Positions 1-8,491 of a DNA stretch of 57,358 nt are shown in pieces. Positions within the stretch are counted from its first letter, which is position 1. Every line of letters starts with the position of its first letter. This DNA comes from Bacillota bacterium (lineage in GTDB: Bacteria > Bacillota > Clostridia > Lachnospirales > Lachnospiraceae), in the NCBI GenBank assembly GCA_023413555.1, contig JAEZPG010000105.1, forward strand, positions 1 through 57,358. Reading direction: 5' to 3'. The translations under genes and the position numbers were made by a program. Below the pieces are notes generated by a model. The model did not search any database and was not told where the DNA came from. It saw only the letters and a program-made list of their open reading frames with translations.

Positions 1-368
1 ACTACAAATTCTTTTGTGCCATTCAGCAAAGATATAGTTATCTTCAGCCAGTCATAGATGCTGATTTTAATCCTCAGGTGGTCGCAGATGCCAGCCTGCT
101 AAAATACATAGAATATTATAAAGATTTAACACTAGTGGCTCATACCCCTTTACTCTATGGAGTTTATAATAAAGATGGAGCCATTGATATGGTGGAGTAC
201 GATACCTATTCCAACAGGAAAAGGTTAAGACAGCTCTTAGACAATGAGCAGAATCCCAATTCCTATGTCTTAAAGTATATTACAGAACAGTTTGGAGGAA
301 GTGTAAGCCTTTTTACCACCTCTAAGAAAGAACATCTTTTAGAAAATATGAGATACTTTAAACAATAA
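1..368 (+). CDS. Aldo/keto reductase, C-terminal part (5' end outside window)
   Basis: The reading frame is open from the window edge (first full codon at base 3) to a TAA at 366-368, so this is the 3' end of a gene. The visible 121 residues contain AIQQRYSYLQP, then DLTLVAHTPLLYGVY, and near the end SLFTTSKKEHLLENM. These fit the late strands of the aldo/keto reductase TIM barrel: a Q-x-RYS strand, a xxSPLL-like strand, and the C-terminal segment that binds the NADP phosphate and ends in EQLxENL. The family reduces aldehydes and ketones with NADPH; the substrate cannot be told from this fragment. An internal ATG at 78 lies inside the domain and is not the real start. The family call is an inference from fold-typical motifs. 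Confidence 0.62.
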   Translation, partial: YKFFCAIQQRYSYLQPVIDADFNPQVVADASLLKYIEYYKDLTLVAHTPLLYGVYNKDGAIDMVEYDTYSNRKRLRQLLDNEQNPNSYVLKYITEQFGGSVSLFTTSKKEHLLENMRYFKQ

Positions 369-418
369 GAGAATATCAAAAGGGAGGAATTCTCCAAGTC
401 CTTTTTACAGTGTTATAC

Positions 419-446
419 TTGCGAATCCAGATTAATATGATACAAT
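419..446 (+). promoter_or_regulatory. Promoter of cysK
   Basis: TTGCGA at 419-424 and TACAAT at 441-446 are separated by 16 nt, giving a sigma-A-like promoter about 40 nt before the cysK start. No riboswitch or T-box structure fits in the short leader. Confidence 0.6.
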
Positions 447-484
447 ATAAATATTGATTATTGGCACATATAGGAGGAACTAGT

Positions 485-1387
485 ATGTTCACAGAAAATA
501 TTCTGGATTTGATTGGGAATACCCCTCTAGTAAGCTTAAAATCTACTACAGGTCTCAATATATTCGCTAAGGCAGAATTTTTAAATCCCGGTGGAAGTAT
601 TAAAGACAGAGTTGCGAAAAATATGATTGAAGAGGCAGAATGTAAAGGCTTTCTTAAGGCTGGAATGACAATTGTAGAGCCAACTAGTGGCAATACTGGA
701 ATTGGTCTCGCCCTTGTAGGTGTTCGTAAGGGTTACAAGGTGATTATAGTTATGCCGGAGAACATGAGCGAGGAAAGAAAGAAGATTATTCGTGCACTAG
801 GAGCAGAGCTTCGCTTAACCCCAAAGGAATTAAGTATTGGTGGAGCAGTAGACGAGGCAAACCATCTGGTAGCAAGTTCAGATACATATTATATGCCTCA
901 ACAGTTTGAGAATCCCGATAATCCGGACATTCATTATAAAACCACTGCAAGAGAGATTTATAAGCAGTTGGATGGTAAGGTAGACATCTTTGTATCCGGT
1001 CTTGGAAGCGGTGGAACCTTACAAGGAGTCGGTAGGTATTTAAAAGAAAAGAATCCAGATTTAAAGATAGTAGCTGTAGAGCCTAAGAATGTATCCGCAT
1101 TGTTAGGGGATGAGCCTGGGTTACACAGTATTCAGGGAATCGGAGATGGATTTATTCCTGCAGTACTGGATACGTCGTTAATAGATGATATTGTAGAGGT
1201 TACAGATGAGGATGCCATTGAGACTACAAGAGAATTAGCAAGAGTTCAGGGTTTAATGTGTGGAACCTCTTCAGGAGCAAATGTATGGGCAGCGAAGTTT
1301 ATTTCCGAGAAATATGGCAAGGATAAAGTGGTAGCGACCATACTGGCTGACCGTATGGAACGTTATTTCAGCACAGGATTGTTATAG
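485..1387 (+). CDS. cysK: Cysteine synthase (O-acetylserine sulfhydrylase)
   Basis: This PLP enzyme of 300 residues makes cysteine from O-acetylserine and sulfide in the cytoplasm. NPGGSIKDR near residue 35 carries the lysine that forms the PLP Schiff base. EPTSGNTGIG is the substrate and PLP-phosphate loop, and SGLGSGGTLQGVG and GIGDGFIP are further family blocks. The length matches CysK. ATG 485 is chosen because AGGAGGA lies 8 nt upstream; the longer frame from 461 would start before that ribosome binding site. The C-terminus (ADRMERYFSTGLL) has the usual xDRxERYxST ending with M in place of G. A terminator follows at once, so it looks monocistronic. A cystathionine-beta-synthase-like activity cannot be excluded. 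Confidence 0.9.
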   Translation: MFTENILDLIGNTPLVSLKSTTGLNIFAKAEFLNPGGSIKDRVAKNMIEEAECKGFLKAGMTIVEPTSGNTGIGLALVGVRKGYKVIIVMPENMSEERKKIIRALGAELRLTPKELSIGGAVDEANHLVASSDTYYMPQQFENPDNPDIHYKTTAREIYKQLDGKVDIFVSGLGSGGTLQGVGRYLKEKNPDLKIVAVEPKNVSALLGDEPGLHSIQGIGDGFIPAVLDTSLIDDIVEVTDEDAIETTRELARVQGLMCGTSSGANVWAAKFISEKYGKDKVVATILADRMERYFSTGLL

Positions 1388-1396
1388 TTTACAAAC

Positions 1397-1433
1397 AAAA
1401 ACTCCTATGTTAAACTAGCATAAGAGTTTTTTG
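1397..1433 (+). terminator. Intrinsic terminator of cysK
   Basis: A stem of AAAACTCCTATG with CATAAGAGTTTT (one mismatch), closed by a 9-nt loop, runs into a T-rich tract 10 nt after the cysK stop. Confidence 0.8.
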
Positions 1434-1447
1434 TGTTAACAGTGGCC

Positions 1448-1485
1448 AAGCACGCAGTGCTTGTATAGGGAAATACGAAGTATTT
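1448..1485 (+). repeat. Two adjacent mini-hairpins before trpS
   Basis: Two perfect 6-bp hairpins with 3-nt loops stand close together: AAGCAC-GCA-GTGCTT (1448-1462) and AAATAC-GAA-GTATTT (1471-1485). They lie between the cysK terminator and trpS. The spacing is too short for a tryptophan T-box, and no T-box core is visible. They may be a small interspersed palindromic repeat. Confidence 0.45.
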
Positions 1486-1528
1486 GGCGAACAATTAAGT
1501 GCAAAGAGTAGAAAAGGAAGTGTAGATT

Positions 1529-2533
1529 ATGCTAGACGGGAAAAAAACCTTATTTAGCGGCATGCAGGCGACGGGTAACCTGACACTTGGCAATTACCTA
1601 GGAGCCCTTAAAAATTGGGTTAATATAAGTGATGAATATCAGTGCTTCTACAGTGTTGTAGATATGCATTCTATTACGGTTCGTCAAGATCCGGCAGAGT
1701 TAAGAAGACGTGCCAGAACTTTGTTAACTTTATATATTGCAGCAGGACTTGATCCTGAGAAGAACTGTATCTATTATCAGTCCCATGTATCCGGTCATGC
1801 AGAGCTAAGCTGGATCTTAAACTGTTTTACCTATATGGGAGAGCTAAACCGTATGACACAGTTTAAAGACAAATCAGCAAAGAATACAGATAATATCAAT
1901 GCGGGGCTTTATACCTATCCGGTTTTAATGGCAGCAGATATTTTATTATATCAGGCAGATGTTGTTCCGGTTGGTGTAGATCAGAAGCAGCATTTGGAAC
2001 TTACCAGAGATTTGGCGGAACGTTTTAATAACATTTATGGGGACGTATTTACTATTCCGGAGCCTTATATTGGTAAGGTTGGGGCAAAGATTATGAGCCT
2101 TCAGGATCCTTCTAAGAAGATGAGTAAATCTGACGAGAACCCTAATGCAAGCATTTATCTAATGGATGATCCAGATACTATTATTCGTAAGTTTAAGCGT
2201 GCTGTCACTGATTCTGGTAGCGAGGTTCGCTATTCAGAGGACAAGCCTGGAGTAAGCAATCTGATGGATATCTATGGAGCTGCTACTGGTAAGAACAAAG
2301 AAGAAATTGAGAGAGAATTTGATGGAAAAGGCTATGGTGATTTTAAACTGGCAGTGGGAGAATCTGTAGTGGACCTCCTTCGTCCACTTCAGGAAAAGCA
2401 CGTTGCATTAACTAAGGATAGAGCATATATTGATAGTATCATAAAAGCAAATGCAGAGAAGGCAAATTATTTTTCACAGAAGACCTTGCGTAAGGTACAG
2501 AAAAAAGTAGGATATCCAGAAAAAATAAGATAA
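1529..2533 (+). CDS. trpS: Tryptophan--tRNA ligase
   Basis: This class I aminoacyl-tRNA synthetase of 334 residues charges tRNA(Trp). The N-terminus GMQATGNLTLGNYLGAL holds the HIGH-equivalent (TLGN) of the TrpRS family. DMHSITV, SWILNCFTYMGEL and DVVPVGVDQKQHLELTRD are the usual tryptophan- and ATP-site blocks. KKMSKSDENPNASIYLMDDP carries the KMSKS loop. The length is typical for bacterial TrpRS. ATG 1529 follows a GGAAG ribosome binding site. The gene stands alone between two terminators, with no trp biosynthesis genes nearby. Confidence 0.95.
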   Translation: MLDGKKTLFSGMQATGNLTLGNYLGALKNWVNISDEYQCFYSVVDMHSITVRQDPAELRRRARTLLTLYIAAGLDPEKNCIYYQSHVSGHAELSWILNCFTYMGELNRMTQFKDKSAKNTDNINAGLYTYPVLMAADILLYQADVVPVGVDQKQHLELTRDLAERFNNIYGDVFTIPEPYIGKVGAKIMSLQDPSKKMSKSDENPNASIYLMDDPDTIIRKFKRAVTDSGSEVRYSEDKPGVSNLMDIYGAATGKNKEEIEREFDGKGYGDFKLAVGESVVDLLRPLQEKHVALTKDRAYIDSIIKANAEKANYFSQKTLRKVQKKVGYPEKIR

Positions 2534-2542
2534 ATAGTAGAT

Positions 2543-2590
2543 AAGTCATATGCTTGCCAAGGTAAAGTCTTGGTGGTATATGACTTTTTA
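2543..2590 (+). terminator. Intrinsic terminator of trpS
   Basis: AAGTCATAT pairs with ATATGACTT, with an inner CCAAG/CTTGG stem, and is followed by a T run, 10 nt after the trpS stop. Confidence 0.8.
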
Positions 2591-2684
2591 TTGACATACA
2601 TATTCGCTATGGTATTTAATATAAAAAGGGAAATCAAATAGTATGGAAGTGGATTCTAAACCAAGGAGAGGATGGCAAGAAATT

Positions 2685-4964
2685 ATGAAAAAGAAAACAC
2701 TATTGGGAATACTTATTTTATCGCTAGTATTGTTGCCTGGCGTTATTGGATTTTTTTATGCGAAGGCCGATGCCGCAACAGCTACTAAGCTTACCGTATC
2801 AGTGAAGCATCCAAAACTTGACACAATCAAGTTAAAATGGAATGCGGTAGCCAGTGCAGAGGGGTACAATGTCTATATATCCCTAGACAATGGGAAAAAG
2901 TATCAGTTAGCAACCACTGTAGATAATACGTCTATGGTATTTGATAATCTCACCAGAGATAAGATATATCGGTTTAAGGTCAATGCTTACAAAACTACTG
3001 GAGGAGTTAGAACGGAGTTTTTAAGCTCAAAAGAAGTAATCAGTAACTCCAACCGTATAGGGATTGATGTTTCTCACCATCAGGATAGCATAGACTGGGC
3101 TAAGGTTAAGGATTCTGGAATCGAATTTGCAATGATTCGAGTAGCAGGTACTTATCAAGGTACTACAACACTATATAAGGATGATTACTACAAAGAAAAC
3201 CTGGAGGGAGCTATAGCTAATAAAATTCCAGTTGGGGTATATTATTTTAGTAGGGCTACGTCAGAGAGCCTAGCTAAGCGAGATGCAAACTATGTATTAA
3301 ATCTGGTAAAAGGATATAAACTTACATATCCAATCGTAATTGACATGGAAGGGGATGAACAGGACGCATTATCAAAGTCGAAGAATACGAAGATTGCCAA
3401 TGCCTTTTGTCAAGTAATCAAAGACGCCGGTTATACACCTATGATTTATAGCGGATGTTATTGGAGTCTAAACAATTTTAATTTTGAGGACATACCATAT
3501 GATTTCTGGATTGCCCACTATGGCGATGGTACAGTGGTGAATCCTTACTATCACTTTCATAAAGAGACTGACCATTATCCTTATACAAGAATGTGGCAGT
3601 ATTCAAGTAGTAAGATACCTGTAGGAGGAATTAAAGGTAATGTAGATCATAACTATGAATTTGATCTAAAAGAATCTGTTCTTGGAAACACACATTTGAA
3701 CATGAAAACCGGAGAAATTACTTATCAGGTCAATGCCAGTGATACAATACAGTCTATAGCCAAAAAAAATGTGATTGCAGAAAAAACAATGTTATCTATG
3801 AATCCCAACATTACAGCAACCACAAAGCTATCTGGTAAGACCATAAAAATCGGTAAAGTTCTTTTAGGCAAACCAGTTTTAAAGATTACTACTTATCAAT
3901 GCAAGACCGCTAAATTGGCTTGGAATGCTGTATTAGGTGCTTATCAGTACACTATACAGCGAAGCACCAGTAAAGATGGTACCTATACCACCTTAGCAAT
4001 AGTGGATTCTATGAAAAAGGTCTATGAGGATACTTCCGTTATGCATGGAAAGACCTATTACTATCGTGTCATTGCAACTGGACAAGAAGGAACTACAATT
4101 AAGACTGCATCTTCTGACAAGATGGCCTTTAAACTCGTAATTCCTACTGTCACTAACCTAAAGGCAACTAGTCAGAATTATAATACAGTGAAGCTATCTT
4201 GGAATAAGGTGACCGGGGCAACCGGATATATGATAAAATATGCAACCAGCAAAGATGGTACGTATCGTACGTTAGCCACTGTTACTACCAACTCCTATAT
4301 AAAGAGTGGGCTTGCTGTTGGGAAAACCTATTATTTTAAAGTATATACCATGTATAACGATGCTACGGGAAAATATTATTCGTCTCATACTCTAACCAGT
4401 GGCAAATCTGTAGTGAATAAGGTTACTTCACTTAAGGTAAGTGCGTCTACCTATAACAGTGTAAGCCTAACGTGGGGTAAGACAAGTGATGCAACTGCTT
4501 ATTATGTATATCGCTCCGTTAAATCAGGCAGTGGATATGTAAAAATTGGTAGCACAACTGGAACTACTTATAAGAATAGCAGCTTAAAGACTGGAACTAC
4601 CTACTACTATAAGGTTGTGGCTGTCCGTAAGGTATCCGGAAAGTATTATCAGTCTGTGATGTCCTCTTACGTAAAAAACAAGCCTTCTTTAAAGAAAGCA
4701 GTAGTTACTAAAGTCACTGCCGGAACCGGCAAGATCACCTTAACCTATAATAAGGTATCTGGAGCTTCCGGTTATCAGATCTATCGTTCTACCTCCAAAA
4801 GTGGAACTTATAAAAAAGTTACAACGACTAAGTACGCAACCTATACCAATAAAAGCTTAAGCCGTAATAAAACCTATTACTATAAGGTAAGAGCATATCG
4901 AGTTGTAGCTGGAAAAGAAGTATACGGAAGCTTTAGTTCTATCGTATATAAAAAGACAAAATAA
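2685..4964 (+). CDS. Secreted GH25 lysozyme with fibronectin type III repeats
   Basis: A secreted protein of 759 residues. The signal peptide starts MKKKTLLGILILS and ends near YAKADA. An Fn3-like domain follows (about 30-120). Next is a glycoside hydrolase family 25 catalytic domain (about 124-330) with GIDVSHHQDSIDWAKVK, YYFSRA, the acidic PIVIDMEG, and MWQYSS; this family cleaves peptidoglycan between MurNAc and GlcNAc. A LysM-like segment (YQVNASDTIQSIAKKN) comes after it, then about four Fn3 repeats with the recurring pattern TYYYKV and YxIYRSTSxSGTY to the C-terminus. ATG 2685 is preferred over 2643 because AAGGAGAGG lies about 13 nt upstream and the shorter protein begins directly with the signal peptide. 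Likely role: remodelling the cell's own wall, or attack on other bacteria. Confidence 0.88.
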   Translation: MKKKTLLGILILSLVLLPGVIGFFYAKADAATATKLTVSVKHPKLDTIKLKWNAVASAEGYNVYISLDNGKKYQLATTVDNTSMVFDNLTRDKIYRFKVNAYKTTGGVRTEFLSSKEVISNSNRIGIDVSHHQDSIDWAKVKDSGIEFAMIRVAGTYQGTTTLYKDDYYKENLEGAIANKIPVGVYYFSRATSESLAKRDANYVLNLVKGYKLTYPIVIDMEGDEQDALSKSKNTKIANAFCQVIKDAGYTPMIYSGCYWSLNNFNFEDIPYDFWIAHYGDGTVVNPYYHFHKETDHYPYTRMWQYSSSKIPVGGIKGNVDHNYEFDLKESVLGNTHLNMKTGEITYQVNASDTIQSIAKKNVIAEKTMLSMNPNITATTKLSGKTIKIGKVLLGKPVLKITTYQCKTAKLAWNAVLGAYQYTIQRSTSKDGTYTTLAIVDSMKKVYEDTSVMHGKTYYYRVIATGQEGTTIKTASSDKMAFKLVIPTVTNLKATSQNYNTVKLSWNKVTGATGYMIKYATSKDGTYRTLATVTTNSYIKSGLAVGKTYYFKVYTMYNDATGKYYSSHTLTSGKSVVNKVTSLKVSASTYNSVSLTWGKTSDATAYYVYRSVKSGSGYVKIGSTTGTTYKNSSLKTGTTYYYKVVAVRKVSGKYYQSVMSSYVKNKPSLKKAVVTKVTAGTGKITLTYNKVSGASGYQIYRSTSKSGTYKKVTTTKYATYTNKSLSRNKTYYYKVRAYRVVAGKEVYGSFSSIVYKKTK

Positions 4965-4987
4965 AACTAAAATTTGTTACAATAAAG

Positions 4988-5040
4988 AGCACCTCTAAAT
5001 GTTAGCCAGTATATGTCTGACATTCGGAGGTGTCTTTTTT
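4988..5040 (+). terminator. Intrinsic terminator of the lysozyme gene
   Basis: GCACCTC...TGT pairs with ACA...GAGGTGT across a loop, followed by TCTTTTTT. Confidence 0.85.
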
Positions 5041-5069
5041 CGATATTTTATAAGTCTTTTACTTTTCTA

Positions 5070-5097
5070 TTGACATCATTTTATTTCGGTGTATAAT
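5070..5097 (+). promoter_or_regulatory. Consensus promoter of the polyamine uptake operon
   Basis: Perfect TTGACA (5070-5075) and TATAAT (5092-5097) with a 16-nt spacer. It lies 127 nt before the regulator gene and directly before a long palindrome. Confidence 0.8.
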
Positions 5098-5115
5098 AAA
5101 TCTTATCTCTTGTTT

Positions 5116-5146
5116 AGTAAAACTAAACTTTGAGTTTAGTTTTACT
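5116..5146. promoter_or_regulatory. Perfect 14+14 bp inverted repeat, likely operator of the XRE-cupin regulator
   Basis: AGTAAAACTAAACT (5116-5129), loop TTG, then its exact reverse complement (5133-5146). It starts 19 nt after the -10 box, over or just past the transcription start, where a bound repressor would block the promoter. As RNA it is a hairpin without a T tail, so it is not a terminator. Autoregulation by the adjacent XRE-cupin protein is an inference. Confidence 0.65.
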
Positions 5147-5223
5147 TGAATTCCAGATTGATTATAAAGTACTTTGAACAAGCTGCATTGTACATAGCAA
5201 AATAGAAAGAAGGAGAAGATACT

Positions 5224-5763
5224 ATGCATATAGGGCATAAGATTAAAGAACTAAGAACCCAAAAGGGTCTTACGCAGGAAGAGTTAGCAGACAGAAGTGA
5301 GCTTTCAAAAGGCTTCATTTCACAGTTGGAAAGGGATCTGACTTCCCCATCCATTGCCACGCTAGTAGATATTCTACAATGCTTAGGTACCAATCTGGAA
5401 GAGTTTTTCTCCAATACGACCTCAGAGCAGGTAGTATTTAAAAAAGCTGATTATTTTGAAAAAATCGACGGGGATCTTCATAACAAGATTGAATGGATCA
5501 TTCCAAATGCCCAGAAGAACATGATGGAACCAATTCTACTGACCTTGGATCCTGAGGGCTCAACTTATCCGGACAATCCTCATGAAGGGGAAGAGTTTGG
5601 ATATGTTTTAAGTGGTAGTATAAAGATTGTGATTGGCAATACTAGTTATAAAGCAAAAAAAGGTGAGTCCTTTTATTTTACTCCAAATAAAAAACATCAT
5701 ATTGAAGCCGTTGGTAAGACTGGGGCGACGATACTTTGGGTATCTACGCCACCAAGCTTTTAA
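5224..5763 (+). CDS. XRE-family regulator with cupin sensor domain (PuuR-like)
   Basis: A cytoplasmic DNA-binding regulator of 179 residues. An XRE helix-turn-helix at about 4-58 has IKELRTQKGLTQEELADR and KGFISQLERDLTSPS. A cupin-2 domain at about 105-175 has HEGEEFGYVLSGSIKIVIG and FTPNKKHHIEAVG. This architecture is known from PuuR-like regulators that sense small metabolites, including polyamines. The gene is the first of a run into potABCD with a 43-nt gap, which suggests control of that operon. AAGAAGGAG lies just before ATG 5224. Ligand and target are inferred from context. Confidence 0.88.
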   Translation: MHIGHKIKELRTQKGLTQEELADRSELSKGFISQLERDLTSPSIATLVDILQCLGTNLEEFFSNTTSEQVVFKKADYFEKIDGDLHNKIEWIIPNAQKNMMEPILLTLDPEGSTYPDNPHEGEEFGYVLSGSIKIVIGNTSYKAKKGESFYFTPNKKHHIEAVGKTGATILWVSTPPSF

Positions 5764-5806
5764 GTGAGAAATATGGAAGTACGCGTGAAAGGATATGGTA
5801 TAAGTT

Positions 5807-6880
5807 ATGGAAAAGAAATTAATCGATCTTATTGATATTACAAAGACTTATGGAAGCAATATTGTTTTAGATGAATTGAATTTATATATAAAAGAGAATG
5901 AATTTTTAACTTTACTTGGTCCCAGTGGCTGTGGTAAGACTACTACATTGCGCCTCATAGGTGGATTTGAGTCTCCCGATAAGGGAAAGGTTATATTTGA
6001 TGGAAAGGATATTACCAAACTTCCTCCTAATGAACGGCAATTAAATACCGTATTCCAAAAATATGCGTTATTCTCCCATATGAGTATTGCTCAGAATATT
6101 GCATTTGGATTAAAGATTAAGAACAAAACAAATAAATATATCAAAGATAAAATCGAATACGCACTAAAATTAGTGAATCTGCAAGGATATGAAGATCGTA
6201 CGCCGGATTCCTTAAGTGGTGGACAGCAACAGAGAATAGCCATCGCCAGAGCTATCGTAAATGAGCCCAAGGTACTTCTCTTGGATGAACCTTTAGGTGC
6301 TTTGGACCTGAAGCTTCGTCAAGATATGCAATACGAATTAATTCGCTTGAAAAATGAATTAGGTATTACTTTTGTCTATGTTACCCATGATCAGGAAGAG
6401 GCTCTTACGATGTCTGATACTATAGTTGTTATGAACCAGGGCTATATTCAGCAAATAGGCTCTCCAGAGGATATCTACAATGAGCCTAAGAATGCCTTTG
6501 TTGCAGATTTCATAGGTGAAAGCAATATTATTGATGCCATTTTTGTGGAAGATAAGGTAGTAAATATACTGGGAACGAACTTCCCTTGTGTTGATGTTGG
6601 CTTTGGAAAAAATGTACCGGTAGACGTTGTAATCCGTCCTGAGGATATTGATCTAGTATCTCCTGAGGAAGGAACTATTACTGGTGTAGTTACATCCCTC
6701 ATTTTTAAAGGAGTTCATTATGAAATGGATGTAGAGGCCAATGGTCATGAGTGGCTGGTTCACAGCACAGACCTAAGCCCGGTAGGTGCAAAGGTAGGAA
6801 TTAAGGTAGATCCTTTTGATATTCAGATTATGAACAAACCTGTATCTGAAGATGAAGAGGCGGTGATTTTAGATGAATAA
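5807..6880 (+). CDS. potA: Spermidine/putrescine ABC transporter, ATP-binding protein
   Basis: The cytoplasmic ATPase of a polyamine importer, 357 residues. Walker A is GPSGCGKTT (about 38-46), the signature is LSGGQQQR, Walker B is LLLDEPLGALD, and the H-loop is YVTHD. The C-terminal region (from about 240) is a TOBE domain with VDVVIRPEDI, as in PotA. The stop overlaps the potB start by 8 nt, indicating translational coupling. It follows the XRE-cupin regulator in the same direction. PotA feeds energy to PotB and PotC. Confidence 0.92.
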   Translation: MEKKLIDLIDITKTYGSNIVLDELNLYIKENEFLTLLGPSGCGKTTTLRLIGGFESPDKGKVIFDGKDITKLPPNERQLNTVFQKYALFSHMSIAQNIAFGLKIKNKTNKYIKDKIEYALKLVNLQGYEDRTPDSLSGGQQQRIAIARAIVNEPKVLLLDEPLGALDLKLRQDMQYELIRLKNELGITFVYVTHDQEEALTMSDTIVVMNQGYIQQIGSPEDIYNEPKNAFVADFIGESNIIDAIFVEDKVVNILGTNFPCVDVGFGKNVPVDVVIRPEDIDLVSPEEGTITGVVTSLIFKGVHYEMDVEANGHEWLVHSTDLSPVGAKVGIKVDPFDIQIMNKPVSEDEEAVILDE

Positions 6881-7700
6881 TCGTAAGAGAAAGAAATTGT
6901 TGTCTGGGCCATATCTCTTCTGGTCAGCAGCGTTTATCGTTATCCCCCTTATTATGGTTATCTACTATGGTTTTACTAACTCAGATAGCAACTTTACTAT
7001 GGAAAATGTGGCTCTTATCTGGGAACGGCAGAATCTAAAGGCCTTAGGTTATTCGCTGGTACTTTCTGCCTTGAGTACAGCTATTTGCCTGCTGTTAGCC
7101 TATCCTCTAGCTTTGATTTTAAGAAATTCCAAGATGAAGACCTCTAGTTTCATTATCTTTGTCTTTGTACTTCCTATGTGGATGAATTTCTTGTTAAGAA
7201 CCTTTGCATGGCAAACTTTACTTGAGAAAAATGGTGTAATTAATAGCCTATTGTCTGCTGTTCATATACCTAATATTCACCTGATTAATACTTCAGGGGC
7301 CATCATCCTAGGCATGGTATATAATTTCCTGCCCTTTATGGTGTTACCAATTTATAATAGCTTGGTTAAGATTGATAACAATGTAATAAATGCAGCAAGA
7401 GACTTAGGTGCCAATGGACGTCAGACTTTATTCCAAATTATTTTGCCACTAAGTATGCCTGGAGTCATCAGTGGAATCACAATGGTATTTGTACCATCTC
7501 TGACAACCTTCGTTATCTCAGATATTTTGGGCGGTGGTAAGATCTGGCTCATAGGTAATGTGATAGAGCAGGAATTCAAACTTCGCTATAACTGGCATAC
7601 TGGATCCGGTCTATCCCTTGTACTGATGCTATTTATCCTAATTAGTATGGCGTTTATTGCAAAATATGATAAAGATATGGAGGGGACAAACGTATGGTAA
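6873..7700 (+). CDS. potB: Spermidine/putrescine ABC transporter permease
   Basis: An inner-membrane permease of 275 residues with about six hydrophobic segments, starting with GPYLFWSAAFIVIPLIMVIY. The EAA loop that docks onto PotA is AARDLGANGRQTLFQIILPL. The order potA-potB-potC-potD and the overlaps at both ends (8 nt with potA, 7 nt with potC) are those of the classic operon. Confidence 0.92.
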   Translation: MNNRKRKKLLSGPYLFWSAAFIVIPLIMVIYYGFTNSDSNFTMENVALIWERQNLKALGYSLVLSALSTAICLLLAYPLALILRNSKMKTSSFIIFVFVLPMWMNFLLRTFAWQTLLEKNGVINSLLSAVHIPNIHLINTSGAIILGMVYNFLPFMVLPIYNSLVKIDNNVINAARDLGANGRQTLFQIILPLSMPGVISGITMVFVPSLTTFVISDILGGGKIWLIGNVIEQEFKLRYNWHTGSGLSLVLMLFILISMAFIAKYDKDMEGTNVW

Positions 7701-8491
7701 AAAGTGCAGCAAAGCGCGTCTATTTGATCCTTATTTTGATTTTCCTCTATGCCCCTATCTTAACCTTGGTTGTATTATCCTTTAATTCTTCCAAGTCTAG
7801 AGCAAAATGGGGTGGTTTTACCTTAGATTGGTACAAGGAATTATTCCAAAATGAGGATATACTCAATGCGTTATATACCACATTAATTATTGCATTCTTA
7901 TCAGCATTCATAGCAGTGATAATCGGTACTATGGCTTCTATTGCCATGAATGCTATGAAGAAAACACCAAGAATGATATTAACTGCAGTGACTAATATTC
8001 CAATGTTAAATGCAGATATTGTGACAGGTATCTCCTTAATGTTATTGTTTATTGGAATTAATACAGTGCTTCATATCAATTTTGAGTTAGGATTTACGAC
8101 AGTTCTACTTTCACACATAACCTTTAATATTCCCTACGTAATTTTAAGTGTTATGCCTAAACTAAAGCAGACCAATAAAAGTACTTATGAAGCAGCCTTA
8201 GACCTGGGGGCATCTCCATTATATGCCTTTTGGAAGGTCATTTTACCGGATATATTCCCTGGAATTTTATCTGGATTTTTGCTGGCCTTTACTATGTCCT
8301 TAGATGATTTTATCATCACCCATTTTACTAAAGGACCCGGAGTTGATACCTTATCGACCATGATTTATGCTGAGGTGCGTAAGGGTATTAAGCCAGAAAT
8401 GTATGCATTGTCTACTCTGATGTTTGTGGCTGTGATTATTCTGCTTGTATTAATTAACCGTAAGCCAGCTAGAAAGGAGCAAAGACAGTGA
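7694..8491 (+). CDS. potC: Spermidine/putrescine ABC transporter permease
   Basis: The second permease of the polyamine importer, 265 residues, about six membrane segments. The EAA loop is EAALDLGASPLYAFWKVILP. The segment SGFLLAFTMSLDDFIITHF is typical of PotC. GGAGGGG stands before ATG 7694. The last bases overlap the GTG start of potD. Confidence 0.92.
   Translation: MVKSAAKRVYLILILIFLYAPILTLVVLSFNSSKSRAKWGGFTLDWYKELFQNEDILNALYTTLIIAFLSAFIAVIIGTMASIAMNAMKKTPRMILTAVTNIPMLNADIVTGISLMLLFIGINTVLHINFELGFTTVLLSHITFNIPYVILSVMPKLKQTNKSTYEAALDLGASPLYAFWKVILPDIFPGILSGFLLAFTMSLDDFIITHFTKGPGVDTLSTMIYAEVRKGIKPEMYALSTLMFVAVIILLVLINRKPARKEQRQ

Noticed and set aside
1434..1528. Possible tryptophan T-box before trpS
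   Set aside because: The gap after the cysK terminator is only about 95 nt, and no T-box core sequence or antiterminator is visible.
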